Origin: Bacteroidota bacterium
GTDB taxonomy: Bacteria; Bacteroidota; Bacteroidia; Chitinophagales; Chitinophagaceae
Assembly (NCBI GenBank): GCA_030706735.1
Contig: JAUZNZ010000007.1
Location: 1-64,000, forward strand
Reading direction: 5' to 3'
Length of the DNA stretch: 64,000 nucleotides
Each line of letters begins with the position of its first letter. Within the stretch, counting starts at the first letter, position 1. Under the pieces are notes generated by a model. The model was given only the letters and a program-made list of their open reading frames with translations, ran no database searches and had not been told where the DNA came from. Below, piece by piece: positions 17,945 to 27,011 of the stretch. A program made the translations under genes and the position numbers.

Positions 17945-18498
17945 AGCCTTCCCTCCAGCAACATCAGCCGCAATTTGAGGATGCCGGCAACAGACATCGA
18001 ATCGGTGATCCCGCCCTCTTCGACCATGCGGCAGGCCTCTTCGAAGGGCAGTCTGCGTACCGTCAATTGTTCCGATTCTTCGGGCGAGGCGTCCGTTTGC
18101 CGGAGCTTTCGGGCGAGGAATATGATCGCGCGTTCGTCGCTTACGGAATTGGAAAGGTGCATTTCCTGAATAGCCATCCATTCGGCGGCGACCAGGCCGG
18201 TCTCTTCCTTCAACTCGCGCTTTGCCGATTCCAGCGGCTCCTCCGAGAGAAGTCCTCCCCCTTCCGGGATCTCCCAACTATAGGCATCGAGAACAAACCG
18301 GTATTGGCCGACCAGCCAGATATGGCCTTCCTCATCCATGGGGATGATGCCGATCGCCAGGCCCTTGAAGTGGATCTTGCCATAGATGCCTTTGCCGCCG
18401 CCCGGATTGATCACGTCATATTCTGTCAGGCCGATCCATTTGTTATCATAGACCTGCCTGGATGCCAGCACGGTCCAGGGATTGTGTGCTTCGTTCAT
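17941..18498 (-). CDS. NUDIX hydrolase (ADP-ribose pyrophosphatase-like)
   Basis: A 185-residue NUDIX hydrolase. The NUDIX box is seen as GGGLLSEEPLESAKRELKEE followed by TG, with the REL-EE catalytic helix intact. The preceding IPMDEEGHIWLVGQYR is typical of NudF/ADP-ribose pyrophosphatase relatives. It heads a leftward operon; its TGA overlaps the rlmB ATG. The exact nucleotide substrate is not readable from sequence. Confidence 0.9.
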   Translation of the reverse strand: MNEAHNPWTVLASRQVYDNKWIGLTEYDVINPGGGKGIYGKIHFKGLAIGIIPMDEEGHIWLVGQYRFVLDAYSWEIPEGGGLLSEEPLESAKRELKEETGLVAAEWMAIQEMHLSNSVSDERAIIFLARKLRQTDASPEESEQLTVRRLPFEEACRMVEEGGITDSMSVAGILKLRLMLLEGRL

Positions 18499-18534
18499 AA
18501 ATTTGATCCGTTGGGACGGTGAAATATGCCCCTG

Positions 18535-18569
18535 AAATTAAAAAACCTCCCTGATATGGAGGAGGTTTT
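18535..18569 (-). terminator. metK terminator
   Basis: Arms AAAACCTCC (18542-18550) and GGAGGTTTT (18561-18569) flank a 10-nt loop. On the minus strand the stem is followed by a T-rich run, placing it 30-60 bases after the metK stop. The AAAA/TTTT ends make it usable in both directions, but only metK ends here. Confidence 0.8.
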
Positions 18570-18597
18570 ATATTTTGAGAGATTTCGCGGGCCGCGG

Positions 18598-19851
18598 CTA
18601 TTTGATGCCGAATGCCTTCTTGACCTTGGGGACATAATCCAGCTTCTCCCAGGTGAACAGTTCGACCTTCTTTTTTAATGCTTTGCCGTCAGGGGAATAA
18701 AAGGTCTTCTCCACGACCTCGGGTTTGCGGCCCATGTGCCCATAGGCGGCCGTCTCGCTGTAAATGGGATTACGGAGTTTCAGGCGCGTCTCGATGAAAT
18801 ACGGGCGCATGTCGAATATCTCCGCCACTTTTTTGGCGATCTCGCCATCGGGCATGTCGATCTTGGCGGTACCATAGGTGTTGACGTTGATGCTGGTGGG
18901 TTGCGCTACGCCGATGGCATAGGAGACCTGCACCAGGATCTCGTCGCAGACTCCCGCCGCCACGAGGTTCTTGGCGATATGCCGGGTGGCATATGCCGCC
19001 GAGCGGTCCACTTTGGAAGGATCTTTTCCGCTGAATGCACCACCGCCATGCGCGCCCTTCCCCCCATAGGTATCCACGATGATCTTGCGGCCGGTCAGGC
19101 CGGTATCGCCGTGGGGACCGCCGATGACGAACTTGCCGGTCGGGTTGATATGGTACTTGATCTTATCGTTGAACAGGCGGGCGTATTTCTTGTATTTGGC
19201 CTTTACGCGGGGAATCAGGATCTCGATGATATCCTTCTGGATCCTGGCCTGCATTTTGGGCTCGGTATCGAACTCGTCGTGCTGGGTGGAGACGACGATC
19301 GCGTCGATCCGGACGGGTTTATTGTCGTCGCTGTATTCCAGCGTGACCTGGCTCTTGGCATCGGGACGCAGGTACTTGATCTGCTTATCCTCCCTGCGTA
19401 ATGCGGCCAGTTCCTGGAGGATCTTGTGGGCCAGGTCGAGGGACAATGGCATATAGTCGTCGGTCTCGTTGCTGGCGTAGCCGAACATCATGCCCTGGTC
19501 GCCGGCGCCCTGTTCTTCTTTCTTCTTACGGTCGACGCCCTGGTTAATGTCGGAGGATTGTTCGTGGATCGCGGAGAAAATGCCGCAGGAATTCGCCTCG
19601 AACATGTATTCGCTCTTGGTGTAGCCGATCCTCCGGATGACGCCGCGCGCGATCTCCTGCACGTCGAGATAGGCCTTGGATTTTACTTCCCCGGCAAGCA
19701 CGACCTGGCCGGTGGTAACCAGCGTCTCGCAGGCAACCTTGGACTGCGCGTCGAAGGCCAGGAAATTGTCGATCAGGGCATCGGAGATCTGGTCGGCCAC
19801 CTTATCGGGATGACCCTCGGAAACACTTTCGGAAGTAAATAAATAAGGCAT
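18598..19851 (-). CDS. metK: S-adenosylmethionine synthetase
   Basis: A 417-residue methionine adenosyltransferase that makes SAM from methionine and ATP. Motifs: [15 protein letters not shown] at residues 9-23, [12 protein letters not shown] in the central domain, and the P-loop-like [19 protein letters not shown]. Length fits the Bacteroidota form, which is longer than the 384-residue E. coli enzyme. It is monocistronic, with its own promoter at 19901-19908 and a strong terminator. Confidence 0.98.
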   Translation of the reverse strand: MPYLFTSESVSEGHPDKVADQISDALIDNFLAFDAQSKVACETLVTTGQVVLAGEVKSKAYLDVQEIARGVIRRIGYTKSEYMFEANSCGIFSAIHEQSSDINQGVDRKKKEEQGAGDQGMMFGYASNETDDYMPLSLDLAHKILQELAALRREDKQIKYLRPDAKSQVTLEYSDDNKPVRIDAIVVSTQHDEFDTEPKMQARIQKDIIEILIPRVKAKYKKYARLFNDKIKYHINPTGKFVIGGPHGDTGLTGRKIIVDTYGGKGAHGGGAFSGKDPSKVDRSAAYATRHIAKNLVAAGVCDEILVQVSYAIGVAQPTSINVNTYGTAKIDMPDGEIAKKVAEIFDMRPYFIETRLKLRNPIYSETAAYGHMGRKPEVVEKTFYSPDGKALKKKVELFTWEKLDYVPKVKKAFGIK

Positions 19852-19900
19852 GATTATGATTGCTATTTAAATAGAAGATAATGGGTACTTTATTCCGCCG

Positions 19901-19908
19901 CAAAGATA
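19901..19908 (-). promoter_or_regulatory. metK -7 element
   Basis: On the minus strand TATCTTTG, preceded after 19 nt by CTTTG as -33 element, giving a leader of about 45 nt. I looked for a SAM riboswitch in this leader and saw no room for one. Confidence 0.6.
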
Positions 19909-19962
19909 GTCGCAGAACCGGCAAACGCAAAGGATTTACAGAGAAAATTAAAATTTTAGCCC

Positions 19963-20775
19963 CTATTTGCTCAGGTCGGTGTACAACTGCAAATAATCGG
20001 ACAGGTCCGATTCCGCATTGAAGGTGAGCACCCGTTTACCGCGAACCTTGCCAAACTCTTCTACGAGCTTTTTATCGGCCTTTTCGGCGCCGAAGGTGAT
20101 GGCGTCGGCATAAGTGGCTCCCCCCCGGAAAAGGGCCGTATTATTCGCCTCCTTGTAAGGATCCAGATCCTTGTCCTTGATGTTTGCGTGGATATTGGCG
20201 AGTTTCAGGAAATCGGGGCCGAGTTTTTCTTTGAACGTATTCTGGCCGATGGTGTAGATGACCTTGCTATGAGAGAATACGGGCTCCCGCTTGTATACGG
20301 TCTTCAGATAGAGGGGGATCAGGCCGGTCATCCATCCGCTGCAATGGATGACGTCCGGTGGCCAGCCGAACTTCTTCACGGTTTCGAGGGCTCCCTTGCA
20401 ATAGAATACGGTACGCAGGCCATTGTCTTCGAACCATTTTTCCTTTTCATCGTGCAGGATCGACTTTCGCTTGAAAAGGTCCTCGTTGTCCAGAAAATAG
20501 ACCTGCAGGCGGGCGTTGGGGAGTGACGCGACCTTGATCTGCAAGGGATAGTCGTCATTGTCCACCGATACGTTAATGCCGGAAAGCCGAACCACCTCGT
20601 GCAAGCGATGCCGTCGCTCATTGATCACGCCGAAGCGGGGCATGATGCAGCGCACTTCAAACCCACTCTCATTCGATTTAATTGCCAGTTTATTCACCGT
20701 TTCCGCAAACTCAGTCAACTCCAAATACGGCGATATTTCGTTGGCAATGAATAGAATTCTTTTTTTAGTTAGCAT
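19963..20775 (-). CDS. Half-length glycogen/starch synthase (GT5 N-terminal domain only)
   Basis: A 270-residue protein equivalent to the N-terminal Rossmann half of GT5 glycogen synthases: ILFIANEISPYLELTEFAETVNKL corresponds to the KVGGL-bearing N-terminus but lacks the KxGGL lysine motif. DVIHCSGWMTGLIPLYLK and YADAITFGAEKAD match the hinge-proximal blocks. The C-terminal half with the donor site is absent although the reading frame ends cleanly. I start at ATG 20775, not the extension to 20844. It is divergent from panC. Whether it has transferase activity is doubtful. Confidence 0.85.
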   Translation of the reverse strand: MLTKKRILFIANEISPYLELTEFAETVNKLAIKSNESGFEVRCIMPRFGVINERRHRLHEVVRLSGINVSVDNDDYPLQIKVASLPNARLQVYFLDNEDLFKRKSILHDEKEKWFEDNGLRTVFYCKGALETVKKFGWPPDVIHCSGWMTGLIPLYLKTVYKREPVFSHSKVIYTIGQNTFKEKLGPDFLKLANIHANIKDKDLDPYKEANNTALFRGGATYADAITFGAEKADKKLVEEFGKVRGKRVLTFNAESDLSDYLQLYTDLSK

Positions 20776-20841
20776 TATTTGACGTAATTGAGGCCTTAAT
20801 TCATGTGAAGGGACAAGGGAGACCCTAACAAAATTAGTTTG

Positions 20842-20849
20842 CAAAGGTA
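20842..20849 (-). promoter_or_regulatory. -7 element of the half-length glycogen synthase
   Basis: On the minus strand TACCTTTG, about 65 bases before the ATG at 20775 and 11 bases before the divergent panC start. Confidence 0.45.
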
Positions 20850-20859
20850 AGCTATTTAT

Positions 20860-21702
20860 ATGATTTTATTCAAAAGCGGCGCTGAGCTGGCTTTTCATCT
20901 CCAAAAGAAGCATGCCTCGGGGAGCCGGATCGGGTTCGTACCCACGATGGGCGCCCTGCATGATGGGCATCTTTCCCTGGTCAGGCAGTCGCGCTCCCAA
21001 TGCAGCCTTACGGTTTCCAGCATATTTATCAACCCCACGCAATTCAACGACCCCAGGGACTTCCAGAAATATCCCGTCACGCTGGAAAAGGATATCTACC
21101 TGCTGGAGAAAGCCGGTGTAGGGGCCTTGTTCCTTCCCGAGGTGGAAGACCTGTATCCGGGAGGCCTGCAAGACCTGGAAAAGTACGACCTGGGGAGGCT
21201 CGAGACCTTGCTGGAAGGAAAGTACCGTCCCGGGCATTTCCAGGGAGTCTGCCAGGCCGTCCGAAGGCTGCTCGACCGGGTGCGGCCGGACGACCTGTTC
21301 ATGGGTCAAAAGGACTATCAGCAGTGCCTGGTCGTACGGCGTCTCCTGGACCTGATGAGCTCATCCACCGTTCTCCATACCTGTCCGATCCTCCGGGAGG
21401 CGGACGGGCTCGCCATGAGCAGTCGCAATATGCGGTTATCGGAAAGCGAGAGAAAGAAAGCGCCGCTCATTTATCAATCCCTGGTTCAAATAAAAACAGG
21501 CTGGCAGGAAGGCCGCCCTGCCGGATCGGTCCTCGAACAGGCGCGTGACCTGATGAGCAGCGAAGGGCTTCGCGTCGACTACGTGGAGATCGCGCGGGCC
21601 GCGGATCTGGCTCCATGGCATGAAGGGGATGAGGGCATGGCGGTGGCGCTCGTTGCCGCCAGCCTGGGAGAGGTCCGGCTGATCGATAATATGCTCCTTT
21701 GA
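20860..21702 (+). CDS. panC: Pantoate-beta-alanine ligase
   Basis: A 280-residue ATP-dependent ligase that makes pantothenate from pantoate and beta-alanine, the last step before coenzyme A assembly. The nucleotidyltransferase-like HxGH motif is in VPTMGALHDGHLSLV. FINPTQFNDPRDFQKYP, KYRPGHFQGV, FMGQKDYQQ and the KMSKS-equivalent MSSRN are all intact. Length is normal. The next gene starts 31 bases downstream. No panB or panD is in the window. Confidence 0.97.
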   Translation: MILFKSGAELAFHLQKKHASGSRIGFVPTMGALHDGHLSLVRQSRSQCSLTVSSIFINPTQFNDPRDFQKYPVTLEKDIYLLEKAGVGALFLPEVEDLYPGGLQDLEKYDLGRLETLLEGKYRPGHFQGVCQAVRRLLDRVRPDDLFMGQKDYQQCLVVRRLLDLMSSSTVLHTCPILREADGLAMSSRNMRLSESERKKAPLIYQSLVQIKTGWQEGRPAGSVLEQARDLMSSEGLRVDYVEIARAADLAPWHEGDEGMAVALVAASLGEVRLIDNMLL

Positions 21703-21733
21703 GGGAAATAAAACGTAACTTGTCGGGCAATCT

Positions 21734-22789
21734 ATGAGACGAAAATTCCTGGCGATACTTCAATATTTTTTCTTCGCTGCGCTGGCAGCGTTTTTTGTCT
21801 GGCTGAGTTTGAAGGACCTGGACCATAAGAGCTGGGAGCAACTGAAAGGCGCCTTGCACCGGGCCAATTACTGGCTTTTGGCGCCGGTACTGGGGCTGCT
21901 GCTGGCAAGCCACTGGCTGCGGGCCCTGCGATGGAGGCAACTGATCGAGCCGCTGGGATATTACCCCTCCCGCGTGAATTGCTTTTTAGGGGTCATGATC
22001 GGCTATTTTGTGAACCTGGGCGCGCCCCGCGTCGGAGAGGTCGTCAAATGCACGATACTGGCCCGCTATGAAAAGGTGCCGGCGGACAAACTGGTGGGAA
22101 CGATCGTCGCGGAAAGGGCCTTCGACGTGATCTGTCTGGCGACGGTCTTCGGCGTAACCCTCATCACCCAGTTCGACGTGATCCACTCGCTCTTCGCCGT
22201 CAAATCCTTTACCTTCTTTTCGAGACCCGACGGCCATACGGACTGGCTGAAGATCGGCGGCATCGTCATTGCCGCATTCCTGGTGTTCCTGGTCGTGAAG
22301 GCGCTCCTCAACCGGTTCGGCCATATCAATATCGTCCAAAAGACCAAGGCTGTGTTCATCAATATCTGGCATGGGCTGACCAGCGTGCGCTCGCTTAAGA
22401 ACAAGCCGCTATTCTTCGTCTATACGGTGGGCATCTGGCTGCTTTACTGGAGCAGCACCTACTTCGGCTTTTTCGCGATCCGTGAAACCAGCGGACTGAC
22501 CGTTTTCGACGCGCTCTCCGTTCTCGCCATGGGCAGTGTGGGCATGATCGCGTCGCCCGGAGGCATCGGCGCATATGCCTTACTGGTAGAGCGGACCGTG
22601 GCCTATTATGGCGTGCCGAACATACCGTACGGAGAAGCGTTGGGATGGCTGTTATGGTTCGGGCAATTCCTTAGCTTTGTCCTGTTCGGCGTGGTCAGCT
22701 TTATCCTGCTGCCGAGAATAAATAAAAAAACGTTGATCCCCCATGCGCCACCCGCAGATCATACCGCAAAAGATCGTTACCCTGTCTGA
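21734..22789 (+). CDS. YbhN/UPF0104 flippase-like membrane protein (LPG synthase TM family)
   Basis: A 351-residue integral membrane protein of the lysylphosphatidylglycerol-synthase transmembrane family. About eight membrane helices are visible, with the family blocks GYFVNLGAPRVGEVVKC (about 97-113) and ASPGGIGAYALLVE (about 273-286). It lacks the soluble aminoacyl-transferase domain of true MprF. Relatives are implicated in lipid transfer or flipping. It overlaps the next gene by 47 bases, so the two are probably translated as a unit. Confidence 0.85.
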   Translation: MRRKFLAILQYFFFAALAAFFVWLSLKDLDHKSWEQLKGALHRANYWLLAPVLGLLLASHWLRALRWRQLIEPLGYYPSRVNCFLGVMIGYFVNLGAPRVGEVVKCTILARYEKVPADKLVGTIVAERAFDVICLATVFGVTLITQFDVIHSLFAVKSFTFFSRPDGHTDWLKIGGIVIAAFLVFLVVKALLNRFGHINIVQKTKAVFINIWHGLTSVRSLKNKPLFFVYTVGIWLLYWSSTYFGFFAIRETSGLTVFDALSVLAMGSVGMIASPGGIGAYALLVERTVAYYGVPNIPYGEALGWLLWFGQFLSFVLFGVVSFILLPRINKKTLIPHAPPADHTAKDRYPV

Positions 22790-23234
22790 GCTGATGCGTC
22801 AGGTCGCCCGATTGAGGTTGTTGGGCAAGACGATCGCCTTCACCAATGGCTGCTTCGACATCCTGCATAAGGGCCATATCGCCTCCTTGTCGGAGGCCGC
22901 CGCGGAAGCAGACTTCCTGATCGTCGGCGTAAACTCCGATGCCTCGGTCGGGAAGTTGAAGGGGCCGGGACGGCCGGTGAATGAGGAACAATCCAGGGCA
23001 ACGATATTGGCCGCTCTGCTGATGATCGACGCCGTGGTCCTCTTCGGGGAGGACACGCCCCTGGAACTGATCAAGACCATTCTGCCGGACGTGCTGGTAA
23101 AGGGGGGTGATTATACCCTGGAACAGATCGTGGGGGCTAAGGAAGTGTTGGAAGCCGGTGGGAGGGTGGTGATCAATCCGCTGGTACCGGGCGTATCGAC
23201 TACCGGGCTGATCGAGAAGATCCATAGGCTTTAG
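22743..23234 (+). CDS. rfaE2: D-glycero-beta-D-manno-heptose-1-phosphate adenylyltransferase
   Basis: A 163-residue nucleotidyltransferase equal to the C-terminal domain of HldE, activating heptose-1-phosphate as ADP-heptose for LPS core. The HxGH motif is in TNGCFDILHKGHI (about 33-45), followed by VGVNSDASVGKLKG, RPVNEEQSRA and LVKGGDY. The start lies inside the preceding flippase-like gene (47-base overlap). The kinase half (RfaE1) is not in this window. Confidence 0.93.
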   Translation: MRHPQIIPQKIVTLSELMRQVARLRLLGKTIAFTNGCFDILHKGHIASLSEAAAEADFLIVGVNSDASVGKLKGPGRPVNEEQSRATILAALLMIDAVVLFGEDTPLELIKTILPDVLVKGGDYTLEQIVGAKEVLEAGGRVVINPLVPGVSTTGLIEKIHRL

Positions 23235-23270
23235 GCTGAAACGCCGCGATCGTCCATCGCGCCGCGGGCG

Positions 23271-24020
23271 CTAATAATGATACATGCGCTCCACCTCCTG
23301 TACGATGGACTCGACGACACGATCTTCGCCCTGGGGGTCATAGGGCTGCTTCAGGCTGCTGCCGAAAAAGAATGCGACGGTCTGCCAGAACCGGGCCGTG
23401 AACCCGCCTTTGTACTCCTTGATGATATTGTAGCAATTATTGCCTGTCTGACGATTGATCAGCTTCATCAGGATCGTGCCCTGGTAGACGGATAATTTTT
23501 CCAGGGGCTCGGTGAATTCCCGTTTGAGATCCTTCTCGCGGGATTTGATGTAGGCTGTCTTCTCGCCATCGCTGTTCATGAGGGCCATTTTGGCATTCAT
23601 TTCATTCAGGATGATGCCGGCCTTTCGTGCATAGGGATAGGTGACGTATACCGCGTTGCGAAGGCGGGTCCATTCCTCCCATCTCTTTCTGCCGGCCGGG
23701 GTCATTTTTGCCGTAACCCAAACGTATTCCAGGTTGCGTGCCGAAAGGTATTCATGATCATAGACGTATGCAGGAACGGGGATGGTATCATTGGGGCCCA
23801 ATACCGGCATGGGGGGCGGGGTTTCGCCAGGCAGCAGACCGGGAATGGGTTGCTGGCCGGGAGGCGGCTGCTGGCCAGGAACGGGCGCCGAGGGCTGGAC
23901 TGAAGGGCCGGCGGGCGGTCCGGAAGGGCTGGTTGGTTGTTGGGCAAAGGCCCGCCCAGTCGTCAGCAAGAGTACGAAAATAAGCGGGATAAGGGAATAT
24001 TTGCTTTTAATTGAAACCAT
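23271..24020 (-). CDS. DUF4294 domain protein with Pro-rich N-terminal insert
   Basis: A 249-residue exported protein. Residues 1-26 are a signal peptide ending FAQQ. About 28-75 are a Pro/Gly/Gln-rich stretch (with PGQQPPPGQQP), and the rest is the DUF4294 domain, including YVTYPYARKAGIILNEMNAKM and ETGxNCYNIIKEYKGGF-type blocks (here RQTGNNCYNIIKEYKGG). DUF4294 is restricted largely to Bacteroidota and has no known role. It is the last gene of the leftward tetR-to-ccm stretch, 96 bases after ccmF, and convergent with rfaE2. Confidence 0.85.
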   Translation of the reverse strand: MVSIKSKYSLIPLIFVLLLTTGRAFAQQPTSPSGPPAGPSVQPSAPVPGQQPPPGQQPIPGLLPGETPPPMPVLGPNDTIPVPAYVYDHEYLSARNLEYVWVTAKMTPAGRKRWEEWTRLRNAVYVTYPYARKAGIILNEMNAKMALMNSDGEKTAYIKSREKDLKREFTEPLEKLSVYQGTILMKLINRQTGNNCYNIIKEYKGGFTARFWQTVAFFFGSSLKQPYDPQGEDRVVESIVQEVERMYHY

Positions 24021-24057
24021 CAGACAATCCTAAATTTACGAAAAATCCACCGCAATT

Positions 24058-24073
24058 AATACCCTAAATGGGG
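24058..24073 (-). promoter_or_regulatory. Second copy of the AATACCCTAAAT element
   Basis: The 12-mer AATACCCTAAAT followed by GGGG is identical to the element at 12130, and lies 38 bases before the DUF4294 start. Here the GGGG continues into a GC-rich palindromic stretch between ccmF and this gene. Confidence 0.3.
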
Positions 24074-24116
24074 CCCGGGTAACCCCCGGGGGGCCTGATC
24101 CGGGGCCAAAATCCTG

Positions 24117-26558
24117 TTAATCCCGGGAAGCGGCCAGACGCCTACGCCATAAGATGCTCATTATGAAGCCAATGATCATGACTATGGCGCCGATCCAAAG
24201 GATGCCGATCTGCGGAAATTCCAACACTTTCAGCGCGATAAAAGGAACCATGGAGGCGCTCTCCTTCACGCCCAGCTCGATCTTCTTGCCGGCCAATACG
24301 CGGTTGAAACGGATAGCGAGATTTTGGGCAAAGACCGTATCGTTGGTAAACTGAGGCCTGTCGTCCTTCACGAAGTAGACCGGGTTGGCCGTATAACGCA
24401 TGCCGTCGCCGCTGACCACAGAAATGCCGGCAACCAGCGCGGTGTCAGAAGGGGAAAAATGAAACTTCCCGTTATTCGGATTGATGAGTACGGTGTCCAG
24501 CACGAGGTAGCCACGGGAATAATAGACGGTATCGTGCATGGCCAGGGGGTAATTCCGGAAGGTGACGGTGTCGTCCGCCTCTTGTCCCGGGTCAGTGGCC
24601 GTGATATAGGCAAAGATATCCCTGTCCCAATAATGGTGCTTGTCGGGATTGGGGGAGCCGCCCTGCTGGCCCTTCGTATTTTTTTGCATGTTCGGATAGA
24701 GGTCAAATCGTTCCGAACCGTCGACCTTGTCGAGGGCGATATGATAGAAAGTCGTCTTGCTTCGCGTGTCCACGGAATCGGCGTTGACGAAGGTCGCCCA
24801 GTACTTTCCCATATTCGTTCGCACGCCTTTCAGCAGCGTGATGTTCTCCAGCGGATCCTGTTTGGACGCCGGATCGAATGGCAGGTTGATCCCCGTGGTA
24901 TTATGAGACAGCAGTTCTTTTTTGGCGGAAGAGAGCAGGATGCCCGCGAGCATGAGCCCGAAGCCGGTATGCGCCACGGCCCCGCCGGCTGCGCGGAACC
25001 GGCCTTTCAATCCGATCCAGATATAGCCGGCATTGGCCACGACGGCGTACAATGCGGCAAAGAGCGCGAAGTGGATGGCCGTGAGGAAGCCTGCCCCATA
25101 TCGATCGTAGTGTATCCCGCCAAACAGGTTGATGAGGACGGAGAGTACCAGCGCGATGACCGTCGGCGGCCCCACTTTTTTCAACAGCGGCTTGATGGAC
25201 GTGCCTTTATATTTCATGTATTGAGAGACGGCGGTGAACAGGCCGAGTAAAATGGCCACGAAGATCTCGATGCGGTTATAGGCAAAGAGCTTGTCGTCGT
25301 CGCCGATGGTCAGTTCTTTTTGGGAGAACAATTTAGTTACAGGCAGCGTCGTATAAGCGATAATGAAGAGGCCCGAAAGGAAGAGCACCAATGAACCAAT
25401 GAACATCCAGAACTCGCGCGAGCTGGGACTTTCCTCCTTCACGATGTGCGGGATCTGGCGGTACCTTCGGCCATAAAGGATGAGGGCCGGGACAAAGAAA
25501 ACGAGCACAAAGAGGGCCAATTGAATATTCATTCCCGAGTCAACGAAAGCGTGGACGGAGCTGTCTCCCAGGATGCCGCTGCGCGTCAGGAAGGTCTCGT
25601 AGAGAATGAACACGAACTGCATGATGAGGAAGAAATACGTAGCGCGGAGCGAATGGCCTGTGGAATTGTAAATGACCTGCGTATGCAATCCCGCCACGAG
25701 CACCAGCCAGGGAACAAGGGAAGCATTCTCCACGGGGTCCCAGGCCCAATAGCCGCCGAAGCTCAGTGATTCGTAGGCCCAGGCGGCCCCCATCAGGATC
25801 CCGGTGCCTAGTACGCAGGCCGAGAAGAGCGTCCAGGGCAGGGCGATCTTTGTCCATTCCCCATACTGGCGTTTCATAAGCCCGGCGATCGCATAAGCGA
25901 ATGGAACGACCGTGGAAGCGATCCCGAGGAAGAGGATCGGCGGATGGATGACCATCCAATAATTTTGCAGCAGCACATTGAGCCCCTGTCCGTCCTGCAT
26001 CTGCGGGAAACTCAGGTAGTCGGCGCGGCTGAAGATCGGCGCGGCGCTCATTTGCTGGCGAACCAGGATGAAGGGATTGAGGCCTATTTTCGATCCGAAC
26101 AGAAAAATGCCGATAAGCATCGAGGCGAGACAGAATTGGGTGAAGCTGATCACGGACATGACGGGCGCCTCCCATTTTCCCGCTTTGCGGATCAGGATCA
26201 TTCCGAGCACGCAGTTCCAGATCGCCCAAAGCAGGAAGCTGCCTTCCTGGGCCTCCCAGATACAGGCCAGCAGGTCCTTGAAGGTGAGCGACCGGCTGGA
26301 ATGCTCCCAGGCAAAGTTGTATTCGAATAAACGGGCGGAAATGATGTAAATGATCGTGGACAGGATGAGAAAGACGGACAGCACATTGATCCGGAAGGCG
26401 ATCCGTCCCATGCGTCGCCAGCTGCTCTCCTCATCGGGAGAGGACGCTTTGGCGGACTTGAAAAAAGCGATCATGGCGACGAAGCTGGCGGCAAATGAAA
26501 GAATGGTGAAAAAATGCCCCAGCTTACCGGGCAACAGGTGTTCGCCTATGTAGTCCAT
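24117..26558 (-). CDS. ccmF: Cytochrome c maturation heme lyase CcmF
   Basis: An 813-residue multi-pass membrane protein of the CcmF/NrfE family, which attaches heme to apocytochrome c at the membrane. The tryptophan-rich heme-contact motif is GGYWAWDPVENASLVPWL (about residue 270), and the conserved HPP of NYWMVIHPPILFLG is nearby. Around 12-14 membrane helices flank a periplasmic domain near 570-760, and the protein ends in one last helix and a basic tail. It lies 3 bases downstream of ccmE, so the two are co-transcribed. Confidence 0.95.
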   Translation of the reverse strand: MDYIGEHLLPGKLGHFFTILSFAASFVAMIAFFKSAKASSPDEESSWRRMGRIAFRINVLSVFLILSTIIYIISARLFEYNFAWEHSSRSLTFKDLLACIWEAQEGSFLLWAIWNCVLGMILIRKAGKWEAPVMSVISFTQFCLASMLIGIFLFGSKIGLNPFILVRQQMSAAPIFSRADYLSFPQMQDGQGLNVLLQNYWMVIHPPILFLGIASTVVPFAYAIAGLMKRQYGEWTKIALPWTLFSACVLGTGILMGAAWAYESLSFGGYWAWDPVENASLVPWLVLVAGLHTQVIYNSTGHSLRATYFFLIMQFVFILYETFLTRSGILGDSSVHAFVDSGMNIQLALFVLVFFVPALILYGRRYRQIPHIVKEESPSSREFWMFIGSLVLFLSGLFIIAYTTLPVTKLFSQKELTIGDDDKLFAYNRIEIFVAILLGLFTAVSQYMKYKGTSIKPLLKKVGPPTVIALVLSVLINLFGGIHYDRYGAGFLTAIHFALFAALYAVVANAGYIWIGLKGRFRAAGGAVAHTGFGLMLAGILLSSAKKELLSHNTTGINLPFDPASKQDPLENITLLKGVRTNMGKYWATFVNADSVDTRSKTTFYHIALDKVDGSERFDLYPNMQKNTKGQQGGSPNPDKHHYWDRDIFAYITATDPGQEADDTVTFRNYPLAMHDTVYYSRGYLVLDTVLINPNNGKFHFSPSDTALVAGISVVSGDGMRYTANPVYFVKDDRPQFTNDTVFAQNLAIRFNRVLAGKKIELGVKESASMVPFIALKVLEFPQIGILWIGAIVMIIGFIMSILWRRRLAASRD

Positions 26559-26561
26559 GTC

Positions 26562-26981
26562 CTAGTTTTGATTTTGAGTCAGGTTCTTCCGGGCGACGGT
26601 CGGATCGTCCTTGTACTTGGAGGGGCATTTGAGCAGGATGCCGTCTTTCTGCGTGATATCGAAAACGTCGCCATTCATTTTGCCTCGTAAGGTGATGCGC
26701 TCGGCCTTTTCCAGGTCATACGGCTTTTCGTAGTGATAAACTACGCGGGCTTTGTTGCCCAGGGTATCGCAGATATGGAAGCTGATATAATTTGGATTCC
26801 TGAGCGGGTCATATTCCATGGGGATGCTGGCATCGATCCGGGCGTTGATGGTCACTGTCTTGCCGGCTTTCAACTTTGCCGAAGCAATGGTCTCCACGGG
26901 GGCCAGGCTGCCGAGGAAACTGATGATGACGGCGATGGACGCGGCAATGAAAACCAGCAGGACGATATGCGATCTCTTCAT
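26562..26981 (-). CDS. ccmE: Heme chaperone CcmE, CxxxY variant
   Basis: A 139-residue periplasmic heme chaperone with one N-terminal membrane anchor (about 6-24) and an OB-fold. The canonical heme-binding HxxxY is replaced by CPSKY at 119-123, i.e. the cysteine variant known from some delta-proteobacteria, archaea and other groups. VNA-type beta strands and GILLKCPSKYKDD mark the C-terminus. It immediately precedes ccmF and has its own promoter overlapping the fabF stop codon. Confidence 0.9.
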   Translation of the reverse strand: MKRSHIVLLVFIAASIAVIISFLGSLAPVETIASAKLKAGKTVTINARIDASIPMEYDPLRNPNYISFHICDTLGNKARVVYHYEKPYDLEKAERITLRGKMNGDVFDITQKDGILLKCPSKYKDDPTVARKNLTQNQN

Positions 26982-27003
26982 GACAAGGGATATAATTCCG
27001 CGG

Positions 27004-27011
27004 CAAAGTTA
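27004..27011 (-). promoter_or_regulatory. ccmEF -7 element overlapping the fabF stop
   Basis: On the minus strand TAACTTTG, 22 bases before the ccmE ATG. The box includes the last bases of fabF, so the ccm genes may be expressed apart from tetR-fabF. Confidence 0.5.

Noticed and set aside
17945-18277. 111-residue N-terminal extension of the rlmB frame
   Set aside because: Arg-rich sequence in another frame of the NUDIX gene; the ATGA overlap and family length give the start at 17944.
23245-23261. Small hairpin CGCGAT-CGTCC-ATCGCG between rfaE2 and the DUF4294 gene as a terminator
   Set aside because: The stem is only 6 bp and there is no T run on either side; it may be chance.
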